Shown here: piece by piece, positions 1 to 5,998 of the stretch
Numbering within the stretch: position 1 is the stretch's first letter
How the letters are laid out: every line of letters starts with the position of its first letter
Origin: CALAED01 sp937891035
Lineage (GTDB): Bacteria > Actinomycetota > Actinomycetes > Streptosporangiales > Streptosporangiaceae
Assembly (NCBI GenBank): GCA_035642125.1
Contig: DASQSZ010000068.1
Span: forward strand, 1 to 10,106
Reading direction: 5' to 3'
DNA: 10,106 nucleotides
Translations under genes and position numbers: made by a program
The notes under the pieces: model-generated
The model's input: the letters and a program-made list of their open reading frames with translations, nothing else
Databases searched by the model: none
Told to the model about the DNA's origin: nothing

Positions 1-2
1 CC

Positions 3-356
3 GGCTACGCCGAAGCGGTCGGCGTCGACGCCGCCCGCCGGGCACCCCGCGTCGAGAAGGTCTCTGGGGATCTCGTCGCCTCGGCCCTCGAGCATCCGAT
101 CGCCACGATCGTCGCCGCGATCGAGGAGATGCAGGCGGACATCCCGCCGGACCTGGCCGAGGACATGGTCCGCGGGAAAGTCCGGCTCGCCGGCGGCGGC
201 GCTCTCCTGCTCGGCCTGGCCGAACGGATCGAGTCGACCGCCGGCATCCCCGCCGTCGTCGTGGATGATCCGTTGCGGTGCGTGGTGCGTGGTGCCGCCG
301 AGATCCTCGAACATGGCGGCGGCATCGTCGGCCCGATCTCCACCCCCGACCCATGA
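3..356 (+). CDS. mreB: MreB/Mbl-type rod-shape actin homologue, C-terminal fragment
   Basis: Only the last 117 codons are present; the gene enters from the left edge and stops at TGA 354-356. MreB-class proteins are bacterial actins that polymerise on the inner face of the membrane and position cell-wall synthesis; in sporulating actinomycetes relatives act in spore-wall building. Seen here: a helix region (SALEHPIATIVAAIEEM) followed by a PPDLAEDMV stretch, then LAGGGALLLGL, the glycine-rich nucleotide-binding (adenosine) motif of actin/Hsp70 folds, and the family's typical ending IPAVVVDDPLRCVVRGAAEIL. The order and spacing match MreB C-termini. No mreC/mreD follows; the next gene is an unrelated DNA-repair gene on the other strand, so this looks like a stand-alone mreB/mbl paralogue. 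The ATPase core and N-terminus are outside the window, so whether it is MreB, Mbl or a more distant paralogue cannot be settled. Confidence 0.82.
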   Translation, partial: GYAEAVGVDAARRAPRVEKVSGDLVASALEHPIATIVAAIEEMQADIPPDLAEDMVRGKVRLAGGGALLLGLAERIESTAGIPAVVVDDPLRCVVRGAAEILEHGGGIVGPISTPDP

Positions 357-486
357 GACCTGCGAGGCGAGCACGCAAACCGACCGCCGGCGTCTCCACC
401 GTCGTGGGGGTAGATCCGCTGTGCCGCGTGGGTGCGGTGCCGGGCCCGGTGTCCTTCACTCATGAAGCCCGATCGGCCGGGGGCCG

Positions 487-508
487 CGGTGGGCGTGCCG
501 GCCCACCG
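487..508. terminator. Hairpin between convergent genes, possible terminator
   Basis: CGGTGGGC (487-494) and GCCCACCG (501-508) form a perfect 8-bp GC-rich stem with a 6-nt loop. It lies between the stops of two convergent genes (356 on +, 520 on -), 11 nt past the nth-like stop and 131 nt past the mreB-like stop. There is no U-tract, which is usual for actinomycete terminators. It may serve either strand. The rest of 357-519 holds no gene I can support. Confidence 0.5.
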
Positions 509-519
509 GACTCCCGTGC

Positions 520-1197
520 TCATGAGCTCGGTTGCTCCACCTGCCGCTCGCCGTACGGACACAGGTCCAGCAGCACGCAGGTGGAGCAGCGCGGCCGCTG
601 TGCCTTGCACACCGTCCGTCCGTGCGTGATCAGCGCGATGTGCAGGTCGTACCGGATATCGGGCGGCACGCGAGGGGCCAGCATCCGGTGCGCCTTGTCG
701 CCCGTCGTCTTCGGCGGAATCCACCCGAGCCTGGTCGCGACCCGCAGCACATGCGTGTCGACCGGAAACGCCGCCCGCCCCATCGAAAAGACGAGCACGC
801 ACGCCGCCGTCTTCGGCCCCACGCCGGGCAGCGACGTCAAGTACTCCTCGACCGCCTGATCGTCCAGTTCGTTCAGCCGATCGAGGTCGATGCGGCCCTC
901 GCGGTCCTCGATCGCGCGCAGGATCTGCTGGATACGGTGCGCCTTCTGAACGGCGATCCCGCCGGACCTGATGGCGTTCGCGACCTCCTCCCATGGCGCT
1001 TCCACAACCTGGTCCCAGCACGGAAAGCGCGTCTTCAGCTCAGCGAACGCCCGCTCGGAGTTGCGGTCGGAAGTCGCCTGCGACAGCACGGTCGCCACGA
1101 GTTCGTCGATGATCGGCAGCCGCGGCTTGGGCTTGAACGCACCTTGCTCGGCTCGCAGCCGGCGCTGCACCGCTCTGATGCGCCGCGGATCTGGCAT
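520..1197 (-). CDS. nth: Endonuclease III-type DNA glycosylase/AP lyase
   Basis: A 225-residue protein of the HhH-GPD base-excision-repair family, which removes oxidised pyrimidines and cleaves the abasic site. Visible hallmarks: the substrate-loop region VLSQATSDRNSERAF (residues 37-51), the helix-hairpin-helix LPGVGPKTAACV (123-134) with catalytic Lys129, FPVDTHVLRV with catalytic Asp147 (the 18-residue spacing equals Lys120/Asp138 of E. coli Nth), and the 4Fe-4S ligands Cys197, 204, 207 and 213 in the canonical C-x6-C-x2-C-x5-C pattern. All key residues are intact, so it should be active. Start choice: ATG at 1197 has AGGAG (1207-1211) nine bases upstream; an in-frame TTG at 1263 would add 22 weakly conserved residues without a clear ribosome site. 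The LSQ(N/A)TSDRNSERAF signature suggests the branch that many high-GC bacteria carry beside a classical Nth, so this may be a second copy. It is a single-gene unit, divergent from the sugar operon. Confidence 0.9.
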   Translation of the reverse strand: MPDPRRIRAVQRRLRAEQGAFKPKPRLPIIDELVATVLSQATSDRNSERAFAELKTRFPCWDQVVEAPWEEVANAIRSGGIAVQKAHRIQQILRAIEDREGRIDLDRLNELDDQAVEEYLTSLPGVGPKTAACVLVFSMGRAAFPVDTHVLRVATRLGWIPPKTTGDKAHRMLAPRVPPDIRYDLHIALITHGRTVCKAQRPRCSTCVLLDLCPYGERQVEQPSS

Positions 1198-1418
1198 CTG
1201 CCGCCGCTCCTGTCCGAGGTTGCTTGGAGTGCCGCTTCGTCGTTGTGGTGGAGATCGAGGCAATGGTACGGAGCGTCACCGCCCACCGGCTCACAATTCA
1301 GGAACCCGCCGCGCGGCGAACGGCGTAGGGCCGCGCCGTCGTCACCGCGTTCGAGCGTGGCTCCCCGGTGCCGGGAGTGAGGCAGATTGTGGCCAGCCGA
1401 TAATTTCAGCAGAGGTGG

Positions 1419-1433
1419 CCGAAACTTTTTCGG
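1419..1433. promoter_or_regulatory. Candidate operator CCGAAA-CTT-TTTCGG
   Basis: Perfect 6-bp inverted repeat around a 3-nt centre, 221 nt before the lipoprotein start. GAAA-N-TTTC palindromes are the type of site used by several actinomycete sugar-operon repressors (for example around xylan/xylobiose genes); the link here is inference. A second copy of the same core lies at 1569-1579. Confidence 0.4.
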
Positions 1434-1467
1434 AAGCTGCGAGCAGGTTCGCGAGGTCCAAGGTCAC

Positions 1468-1493
1468 GGTACGTCCTGGCCGGTCCACGTACC
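1468..1493. repeat. Inverted repeat GGTACGT-N12-ACGTACC
   Basis: Two perfect 7-bp arms separated by 12 nt, centred at about 1480 upstream of the sugar operon. Centre-to-centre arm distance is 19 nt, nearly two helical turns, which fits a dimeric regulator binding one DNA face. It could also fold as an RNA stem if transcription starts upstream. No known operator was recognised. Confidence 0.4.
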
Positions 1494-1509
1494 AGTTCGG
1501 CAACAGGCG

Positions 1510-1538
1510 TTGATGTGGCAGAAACGCCGCTGTAGCGT
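1510..1538 (+). promoter_or_regulatory. Possible sigma-70-like promoter of the sugar operon
   Basis: TTGATG (1510-1515), a 17-nt spacer and TAGCGT (1533-1538) give a partial match to the housekeeping consensus. Transcription would begin near 1545, placing the GAAAGTTTC palindrome (1569-1579) just downstream, a position suited to repression. The match is weak and unproven. Confidence 0.3.
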
Positions 1539-1568
1539 CTGCGGCAGACGGAACTCTCGGAAATTATC

Positions 1569-1579
1569 TGAAAGTTTCA
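1569..1579. promoter_or_regulatory. Candidate operator TGAAAGTTTCA
   Basis: Perfect 11-bp palindrome with a central G, 74 nt before the GTG start of the lipoprotein gene. It shares the GAAA/TTTC core with the site at 1419-1433. Together they suggest substrate-responsive repression of the operon, by a regulator not encoded in this window. Confidence 0.45.
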
Positions 1580-1653
1580 CAGATCGAGACTCCCCGGCGG
1601 CGAGCGGTGGTCGACCGAGCGCGGAGGCTCGGTAACTTGAGGAAGGAGACACC

Positions 1654-2940
1654 GTGTTGTCGTTGACACGGCGAAGCGCGGCCCTTGGTGTCGCAGCCGC
1701 GCTGCTCCTCGCGGGCTGCGGCGGCGGAGATGGAGACAACAGCAGCTCTTCGGGCGGAAGCGCGAAGAAGGTGACCATCGACTGGTGGCACATCCAGAAC
1801 ACTGAGCCGCTGCGCCCGATCTGGGATCAGATCGCGAAGCAGTACATGACGCAGCATCCCAACGTCACCATCAAGATCACACCCATCGAGAACGAAGCGT
1901 TCAAAGCCAAGCTGACCACCACCACCCAGTCGGGCGAGGCGCCCGACCTCTTCCATACGTGGGGTGGCGGCGTCCTCAAGGAGCAGGCGGACGCCGGCCT
2001 GGTGAAGGACCTCACCAACGACATCCAGCCCTGGCTCGGGACGCTGCAGCCGGTGGCCCTCAGGCCGTACACGCTGGACGGGAAGATCTACGGCGTCCCG
2101 TTCGACAACGGCATGGTGGGCTTCTGGTACAACAAGGCCCTGTTCAAGCAGGCCGGAATCGACTCGCCGCCGACTACGTGGACGGCCTTCCTGGACACGG
2201 TCAGGAAGCTCAAGAGCGCCGGCATCACGCCGATCGCGGTGGCCGGCAAGGCCAAGTGGCCGGAGATGTTCTACTGGTCCTACCTGGCTCTGCGCATCGG
2301 CGGCCCCGACGTCATCGCCAAGGCGAACAATGACTTCTCCGGGCCCGACTTCGTCGCGGCCGGTCAGCGCCTCAAGGAACTCGCCGACCTCCAGCCGTTC
2401 CAGAAGGGCTTCCTCGGCGCCGACTACGACACACCCAACGGTCAGGCGGCGACGGTGGGCGGCTCCAAGGCGGCCATGGAGCTGATGGGCCAGTGGGCAC
2501 CGTCCGTCGAGGAGACGCAGTCGAAGAAGAAGCTCGGCGACGACCTCGGCTTCTTCCCCTTCCCCGCGGTCGAGGGCGGCAAGGGCAAGATCACGGACGT
2601 CTTCGGCGGCGGCAACGGCTACGCCGTCGGCAAGGACGCGCCGGCCGAGACGGTCGACTTCGTGAAGTTCCTTCTCTCCGTGGAGAACCAGCGGACCGCG
2701 GCCGCGACCGGGGCGATCCTGCCCACGGCCAAGGGCGCCGAGACCGCGCTGAAGGACACCCGGGTGCTGGAAGTGCTGAAGACCGTCAACAGCGCCACCG
2801 GGTTCCAGCTCTACCTGGACCAGGACTTCCCGCCCGCGGTCGGTCAGGAAGTGAACGACCAGGTCTCCGCGCTCGTCGCGGGCAAGGCGACCCCGGATCA
2901 GGTGGCCAAGGCGATCACAACGGCGGCGCAGTCGCAGTAG
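1654..2940 (+). CDS. Sugar ABC importer, solute-binding lipoprotein (family 1)
   Basis: A 428-residue extracellular binding protein that captures an oligosaccharide and hands it to the permeases encoded next. It begins with a lipoprotein signal: RR at 6-7, a hydrophobic run, and lipobox LAGC with Cys22 as the lipidated residue, then a Gly/Ser-rich linker. The mature part shows the SBP_bac_1 fold pattern: VTIDWWHIQNTEPLRPIWDQ at the first strand and helix, PDLFHTWGGGVLKEQADAG, and the hinge-region signature GKIYGVPFDNGMVGFWYNKALFKQAGI. Start: GTG 1654, with AAGGAG at 1643-1648, five bases upstream. It is the first gene of a three-gene operon. The WWHIQNTEPLRP and ENEAFKAKL(T)TTTQ stretches remind me of actinomycete xylobiose-binding (BxlE-like) proteins, and GAAA/TTTC operators upstream would agree, but the substrate is inference; other di- or oligosaccharides are possible. 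Confidence 0.93.
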   Translation: MLSLTRRSAALGVAAALLLAGCGGGDGDNSSSSGGSAKKVTIDWWHIQNTEPLRPIWDQIAKQYMTQHPNVTIKITPIENEAFKAKLTTTTQSGEAPDLFHTWGGGVLKEQADAGLVKDLTNDIQPWLGTLQPVALRPYTLDGKIYGVPFDNGMVGFWYNKALFKQAGIDSPPTTWTAFLDTVRKLKSAGITPIAVAGKAKWPEMFYWSYLALRIGGPDVIAKANNDFSGPDFVAAGQRLKELADLQPFQKGFLGADYDTPNGQAATVGGSKAAMELMGQWAPSVEETQSKKKLGDDLGFFPFPAVEGGKGKITDVFGGGNGYAVGKDAPAETVDFVKFLLSVENQRTAAATGAILPTAKGAETALKDTRVLEVLKTVNSATGFQLYLDQDFPPAVGQEVNDQVSALVAGKATPDQVAKAITTAAQSQ

Positions 2941-2968
2941 CGGGCGCCTGACGAACCCACGAGATCGA

Positions 2969-2973
2969 GGAGG
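2969..2973 (+). promoter_or_regulatory. Strong ribosome site of the mini-ORF
   Basis: GGAGG six bases before ATG 2980. It is the closest match to the anti-Shine-Dalgarno core among the three genes of this operon, yet the ATG it serves is not in frame with the permease. Confidence 0.6.
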
Positions 2974-2979
2974 CGACAC

Positions 2980-3021
2980 ATGTCTCATCTGCCCCAGGTC
3001 CATCGCGTGGAGCGCGCCTGA
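2980..3021 (+). CDS. Possible 13-codon leader ORF coupled to permease gene
   Basis: ATG 2980 opens a 13-residue frame (MSHLPQVHRVERA) ending in TGA 3019-3021, whose final A is the first base of the permease ATG (TGATG overlap). GGAGG lies six bases before its start. The peptide has no recognisable motif. The arrangement is what one expects of translational coupling: ribosomes loaded at the strong site finish exactly at the permease start. The permease has its own weaker site (GGAG 3009-3012), so coupling would be an enhancement. Alternatively the ATG is a relic of an older permease start, put out of frame by an indel or a sequencing error. The peptide itself may have no function. Confidence 0.4.
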   Translation: MSHLPQVHRVERA

Positions 3022-3995
3022 TGGCACGCTCAGGCCTGACAGATGAGCGAGCGCGGGACGCGGCGACGACGTCCCGGGCGGACCGGCCGGCGAGCGGCGG
3101 GCAGCATGCCCGTCGCCGCCGGCGGCGCCGTACCTGGGTGACGATCATCCTGTTCCTGCTGCCGGCGCTTGTGCTGTTCCTCCTGCTTGTGCTGACGCCG
3201 ATCCTCATCGCGGCGTACTCGAGCTTCTTCAGGTGGAACGGGCTCGGCGGCCCGCCCGACGACTTCGTCGGCCTGGAGAATTTCCAGAGGTTGCTCGGCG
3301 ACGACGTCTTCCATCAGGACTTGTGGCACGGCGTGGTCCTGATCGTGCTGTCGCTGGTCATCCAGCTCCCGCTGGCGCTCGGCATCGCCCTGCTGCTCAA
3401 CCAGCGCTTCCGCGGCCGGGCCTTCTTCCGGGTCGTGTTCTTCGCACCGTTCGTGCTGTCCGAAGTGATCGCCGGCGTCCTGTTCACGATCCTTTTCTCG
3501 CCCGAGACCGGCGTCCGCTTCGCGCAGGGCTGGCTGGCCGAGCCGTCGACAGTGATCTATGCGCTGTTCATCGTCCTGACGTGGAAGTACTTCGGCTTCC
3601 ACATGATCCTTTATCTGGCTGGACGGCAGAACATCCCGCAGGAGCTGCTCGACGCGGCGGCGACCGACGGTGCCACGACTTGGCAGTCGTTCCGCCACAT
3701 CACGCTGCCGCTGCTCGGGCCCACCATTCGGATCAGCATCTTTTTGTCCGTCATCGGCGTGATCCAGCTGTTCGACATGGTCTGGGTCCTCACCGGGGGC
3801 GGCCCGGTGCACAGCTCGGAGACGCTCGCGGTCACGATGTTCAACTTCGGCTTCAGGCGATTCCAGGTGGGCTACGCGAGCGCGATCAGCATGGTGATGT
3901 TCCTGATCAGTCTCATCTTCGCGCTCTTCTACCAGCGCTTCGTGATGCGACGGGACGTCCAGGGCGCGCTCACCACGATGGGAGAGACCAGATGA
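3021..3995 (+). CDS. Sugar ABC importer permease (MalF/UgpA type)
   Basis: A 324-residue inner-membrane subunit of a carbohydrate importer (BPD_transp_1). A cytoplasmic N-terminus of about 38 residues ends in seven consecutive arginines (31-37), then six hydrophobic spans at roughly 39-68, 103-127, 136-160, 178-199, 236-257 and 286-307. The ATPase-coupling EAA loop reads DAAATDG (211-217) with I227 and LP (229-230), keeping the canonical G-x9-I-x-LP spacing; the first residue is Asp instead of Glu. The ending AISMVMFLISLIFALFYQRF is typical of the MalF/LacF-like partner of the pair. Start ATG 3021 has GGAG at 3009-3012. It overlaps the next gene by four bases (ATGA), so the two permeases are translationally coupled and presumably form a heterodimer with a shared ATPase encoded elsewhere. 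Confidence 0.94.
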   Translation: MARSGLTDERARDAATTSRADRPASGGQHARRRRRRRTWVTIILFLLPALVLFLLLVLTPILIAAYSSFFRWNGLGGPPDDFVGLENFQRLLGDDVFHQDLWHGVVLIVLSLVIQLPLALGIALLLNQRFRGRAFFRVVFFAPFVLSEVIAGVLFTILFSPETGVRFAQGWLAEPSTVIYALFIVLTWKYFGFHMILYLAGRQNIPQELLDAAATDGATTWQSFRHITLPLLGPTIRISIFLSVIGVIQLFDMVWVLTGGGPVHSSETLAVTMFNFGFRRFQVGYASAISMVMFLISLIFALFYQRFVMRRDVQGALTTMGETR

Positions 3996-4855
3996 GCCAG
4001 GCAGCCCGCGTTGAGGGCCGCGCCGGCCGACGGCCGCGACGGATGCGCACAGCCGTCATCTACATACTGGTCACCGCGCTTGGTCTCACCATCATCCTGC
4101 CCGTCATCTACGGCGCGCTGGGCGGGTTCAAAGACACCGGGCAGTTGTCGACCAACGCGCTCGGCCTTCCCCAGCCGTGGGTGTGGTCGAACTACACCGG
4201 CATCCTCAAGACCGGTCTGTTCTGGCGCCAGCTCGGCAACAGCACGCTCATCGCCGTCGGCACCGCGCTCATCGTGGTCGGCGTGGCGGCGTGCGCGGCG
4301 TTCGTGCTCGCGCGGTTCGCCTTTCGCGGCCGCGAGTTCCTGGCCATGCTGTTCACGGTCGGGCTGATGTTCCCGTTCGCCGTGGCGATCCTGCCGCTGT
4401 TCATCTTGCTGCGTACGTTCGGCCTGCTGGACAACCCGCTCGGCGTCATCTTGCCGCAGGCGGCGTTCGGCCTGCCGGTGACGATCATCATCCTGCGCTC
4501 GTTCTTCCGGGCCATCCCCCGGGAGATCGAAGAGGCGGCGACGATGGACGGCTGTAGTACGTTTCGGTTCTTTTGGGCGATCCTGCTGCCGATGGCCCGG
4601 CCCGCGCTCGCCACGGTGTCGGTGCTGGCGATCGTGACCAGCTGGAACAACTTCTTCCTGCCGCTGGTGGTGTTCAACAACCCCGACTGGTGGACGATCC
4701 CCGTCGGCGTGCAGCAGTTCAAGACGGAGTACTCGACCGACTACGCCCGTGTGCTCGCCTACACCATCATGGCGATGATCCCGGCGCTTGGCTTCTATGC
4801 CGTAGCCGAACGCCAGCTCATCGGCGGCTTCACCACGGGCGCGGTCAAGGGCTGA
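3992..4855 (+). CDS. Sugar ABC importer permease (MalG/UgpE type)
   Basis: A 287-residue second permease of the same importer. After a basic N-terminus (RRPRRMR) it has six hydrophobic spans (about 20-43, 83-107, 117-141, 151-169, 205-227, 257-276). The EAA loop is EEAATMDG (180-187) with I197 and LLP (198-200), the exact EAA-x3-G-x9-I-x-LP form that docks into the ATPase. The NYTGIL segment and the terminal QLIGGFTTGAVKG are hallmarks of MalG-like permeases. Start ATG 3992 overlaps the previous stop (ATGA) and has GGGAG a few bases upstream. The operon ends here with no ATPase gene and no glycosidase; in actinomycetes a genome-wide ATPase of the MsiK type usually energises such importers, which I infer for this system. 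Confidence 0.94.
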   Translation: MSQAARVEGRAGRRPRRMRTAVIYILVTALGLTIILPVIYGALGGFKDTGQLSTNALGLPQPWVWSNYTGILKTGLFWRQLGNSTLIAVGTALIVVGVAACAAFVLARFAFRGREFLAMLFTVGLMFPFAVAILPLFILLRTFGLLDNPLGVILPQAAFGLPVTIIILRSFFRAIPREIEEAATMDGCSTFRFFWAILLPMARPALATVSVLAIVTSWNNFFLPLVVFNNPDWWTIPVGVQQFKTEYSTDYARVLAYTIMAMIPALGFYAVAERQLIGGFTTGAVKG

Positions 4856-4858
4856 CAG

Positions 4859-4905
4859 TGAGGCCGCCGCGGCGTCGGGGTGCGACGTATGGGGCGGCGG
4901 CCTCG
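4859..4905 (+). terminator. Terminator hairpin of the sugar operon
   Basis: GAGGCCGCCGC (4860-4870) pairs perfectly with GCGGCGGCCTC (4894-4904), an 11-bp stem extendable by a U-G pair, starting four bases after the stop codon. The loop holds a smaller hairpin GTCG-N5-CGAC (4874-4886). No U-run follows, as is usual for actinomycete terminators. Confidence 0.75.
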
Positions 4906-4926
4906 ACGTCAGGTCCGGCTGCGTTC

Positions 4927-4992
4927 GCGGCGCCGGCGATTCCTGTCCCCTGATCGGGCCCGCGATCACGGGTTCTCAGGGACGGGCGCCGC
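4927..4992. terminator. Composite hairpin, second possible terminator
   Basis: Three nested pairings share one axis: GCGGCGCC (4927-4934) with GGCGCCGC (4985-4992); GTCCCCTGA (4945-4953) with TCAGGGAC (4976-4983), one bulged C; and CCCG (4959-4962) with CGGG (4969-4972). The left side has a 10-nt unpaired segment. It lies between convergent operons and could back up either terminator, or be a structured RNA. Confidence 0.45.
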
Positions 4993-5018
4993 GGACGCCT
5001 CCGGCCGCCCCCGACCAG

Positions 5019-5080
5019 GCGTGCCTGATCACGGGTGCCCACTCGCGCGTGCCGGCCATGCGTGCCCGGCGATGCGTGCT
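5019..5080. repeat. Five GCGTGCC-like motifs about every 14 nt
   Basis: GCGTGCC (5019), GGGTGCC (5033), GCGTGCC (5047), GCGTGCC (5060) and GCGTGCT (5074) start 14, 14, 13 and 14 nt apart, with unrelated bases between. The spacing is not a multiple of three throughout and no gene covers it. It may be decayed tandem duplication or clustered binding sites. Confidence 0.4.
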
Positions 5081-5109
5081 CCATCGCGCACGTGGTACCT
5101 ACGGACGTA

Positions 5110-5119
5110 CGTGATCACG
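5110..5119. repeat. 10-bp palindrome CGTGATCACG over a stop codon
   Basis: Perfect palindrome covering the TGA of the SRPBCC gene. The related strings GATCACGGG occur at 4964-4972 and 5027-5035 in the same intergenic stretch. Significance is unclear; TGATCA is a common short palindrome. Confidence 0.3.
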
Positions 5120-5657
5120 CGTCCTTGGGAATGGGCGCCGTGGCCGCCTCCGGGCCGAAGGCGACGGCGTAGTTCTCATAAAGACCCGGCCAGCGGCCGG
5201 CCTCGGGTGGCGCCGTGCCGTCGAGGCTCGCCTCGAGCCCGTCCAGGCAGACGTGCCAGCCGGCCCCGTCGCGGGCGGCCTTGCCGCGCTCGGTGAATGT
5301 GTCGGTGAACACGAGCAGGCAGCCGTCGCCGTCGGGGATCAGCTCGAAGCGCAGGACGTCCCCGGCCCAGGTGAACGAGAGCAGCCGCGGCGGCTCGACG
5401 TCCAGGACCTCGCCCTCGAAGTCGGGGATCATCTCGCCGTCGAGCTCTTTGGCCTCGCGGAAGGGGAAGCGGAGCTTGCCACCGGGCACGAAGGGCGTGC
5501 CGTCCGCGGAGGTCACCCCTTCGACCCGCTGCGGGAACCAGTGCTCTAGCTCGGCGGGCTCGGTGACCGCCCGCCAGACCTTTTCCACCGGATGCCTCAG
5601 CCGGCGCTCGAAGCGCAGCGTGGGCCGGCCGGCCACGGTCATAAAAGTCCCGTTCAT
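5115..5657 (-). CDS. SRPBCC/AHSA1-like protein
   Basis: A 180-residue soluble protein of the SRPBCC (START-like) superfamily, AHSA1/Aha1-C subgroup, which forms a helix-grip fold with a deep hydrophobic cavity. Seen: LRFERRLRHPVEKVWRAVTEP at the N-terminus (the usual first strand and helix), the ELEHWFP motif, the GGKLRFPF strand, FEGEVLDVEPPRLLSFTW, LRFELIPDGDGCLLVFTDTF, and a long C-terminal helix around GWHVCLDGLEASLDG. Length is at the upper end for the family. The start ATG at 5657 overlaps the stop of the upstream ArsR gene by four bases (ATGA), so the two are translationally coupled. ArsR + SRPBCC pairs are widespread in bacteria; the repressor usually controls the pair. The ligand or reaction is unknown, and no Hsp90-related role should be assumed from the family name. 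Confidence 0.88.
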   Translation of the reverse strand: MNGTFMTVAGRPTLRFERRLRHPVEKVWRAVTEPAELEHWFPQRVEGVTSADGTPFVPGGKLRFPFREAKELDGEMIPDFEGEVLDVEPPRLLSFTWAGDVLRFELIPDGDGCLLVFTDTFTERGKAARDGAGWHVCLDGLEASLDGTAPPEAGRWPGLYENYAVAFGPEAATAPIPKDA

Positions 5658-5992
5658 GGTTGTCTCCCCTCGTTGTCCCCGTCGTCGTCGGGCATGGCGT
5701 CGAGGTGACGTTCAAGGGCATCCAGCCGTTCCGCCCACAGCCGGCGATAGGGCCGCAGCCACTCGTCGATCTCGGCGAGCGGCTCCGGCCGCAGCTCGTA
5801 CCATCGCCGCTGGGCATCCTGACGTACCCGCACCAGACCCGCTTCGCGGAGCACGCGCAGATGCTTCGACGTGCCGGGCTGACTCAGCCCAAGCTGCTCG
5901 ACCAACTCGCCGACCGGCCGGGGCCGCTCGAGGAGGAGATCCAGAATGCGCCGCCGCGCGGGCTCGGCCAGGACATGAAACGCAGTTGCCAC
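5654..5992 (-). CDS. ArsR-family winged-helix repressor
   Basis: A 112-residue DNA-binding regulator. The winged helix-turn-helix spans residues 7-70: EPARRRILDLL (helix 1), PVGELVEQLGL (helix 2), SQPGTSKHLRVLREAGLV (37-54, recognition helix) and the wing VRVRQDAQRRWYELRPEPL. It contains no cysteine and no obvious metal-ligand cluster, so it is not a classical metal sensor; it belongs to the SdpR/YgaV-like ArsR group found beside SRPBCC genes. The acidic tail (MPDDDGDNEG) runs into the next gene. Start is GTG 5992; no ribosome site precedes it, but TTGACC (6024-6029 on the - strand) and TATATA (5999-6004) place the predicted transcription start at about the GTG itself, indicating a leaderless mRNA. 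Likely function: autorepressor of this two-gene operon. Confidence 0.9.
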   Translation of the reverse strand: MATAFHVLAEPARRRILDLLLERPRPVGELVEQLGLSQPGTSKHLRVLREAGLVRVRQDAQRRWYELRPEPLAEIDEWLRPYRRLWAERLDALERHLDAMPDDDGDNEGRQP

Positions 5993-5998
5993 GTCAGA

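Larger units (their letters stand above)
1198..1653. other. Divergent regulatory region without a supported gene
   Basis: This stretch separates the nth-like gene (-) from the sugar-transport operon (+). Reading frames through it lack family features and good ribosome sites, and I treat them as chance. It holds a 12-bp palindrome CGCCGCGCGGCG (1307-1318), a GC hairpin ACGGCG-N8-CGCCGT (1320-1339), two GAAA/TTTC palindromes (1419-1433, 1569-1579), an inverted repeat GGTACGT-N12-ACGTACC (1468-1493) and a weak promoter-like pair. Its second half is clearly richer in A/T than the flanking genes, as expected of promoter DNA. Confidence 0.6.

Noticed and set aside
5..1021. 338-codon frame on the - strand across the left part
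   Set aside because: It crosses mreB-like coding DNA antisense and overlaps the nth-like gene in a different frame; its sequence is compositionally biased and unlike any family I know.
1387..1802. Short frames in the sugar-operon upstream region (both strands)
   Set aside because: They lack ribosome sites and family features, and run through a promoter-like A/T-richer region or into the lipoprotein gene.
1564..3027. 487-codon open frame on the - strand opposite the lipoprotein gene
   Set aside because: Its codons mirror the well-supported lipoprotein gene; the product is Arg/Leu/Val-rich with no recognisable fold.
3233..4855. 540-codon extension of the second permease
   Set aside because: The first 253 codons are a shifted reading of the first permease. 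ATG 3992 with the ATGA overlap and a ribosome site is the real start.
5019..5080. CRISPR array
   Set aside because: The repeated unit is only 7 nt and spacers about 7 nt; there are no 25-37 nt repeats and no cas genes nearby.
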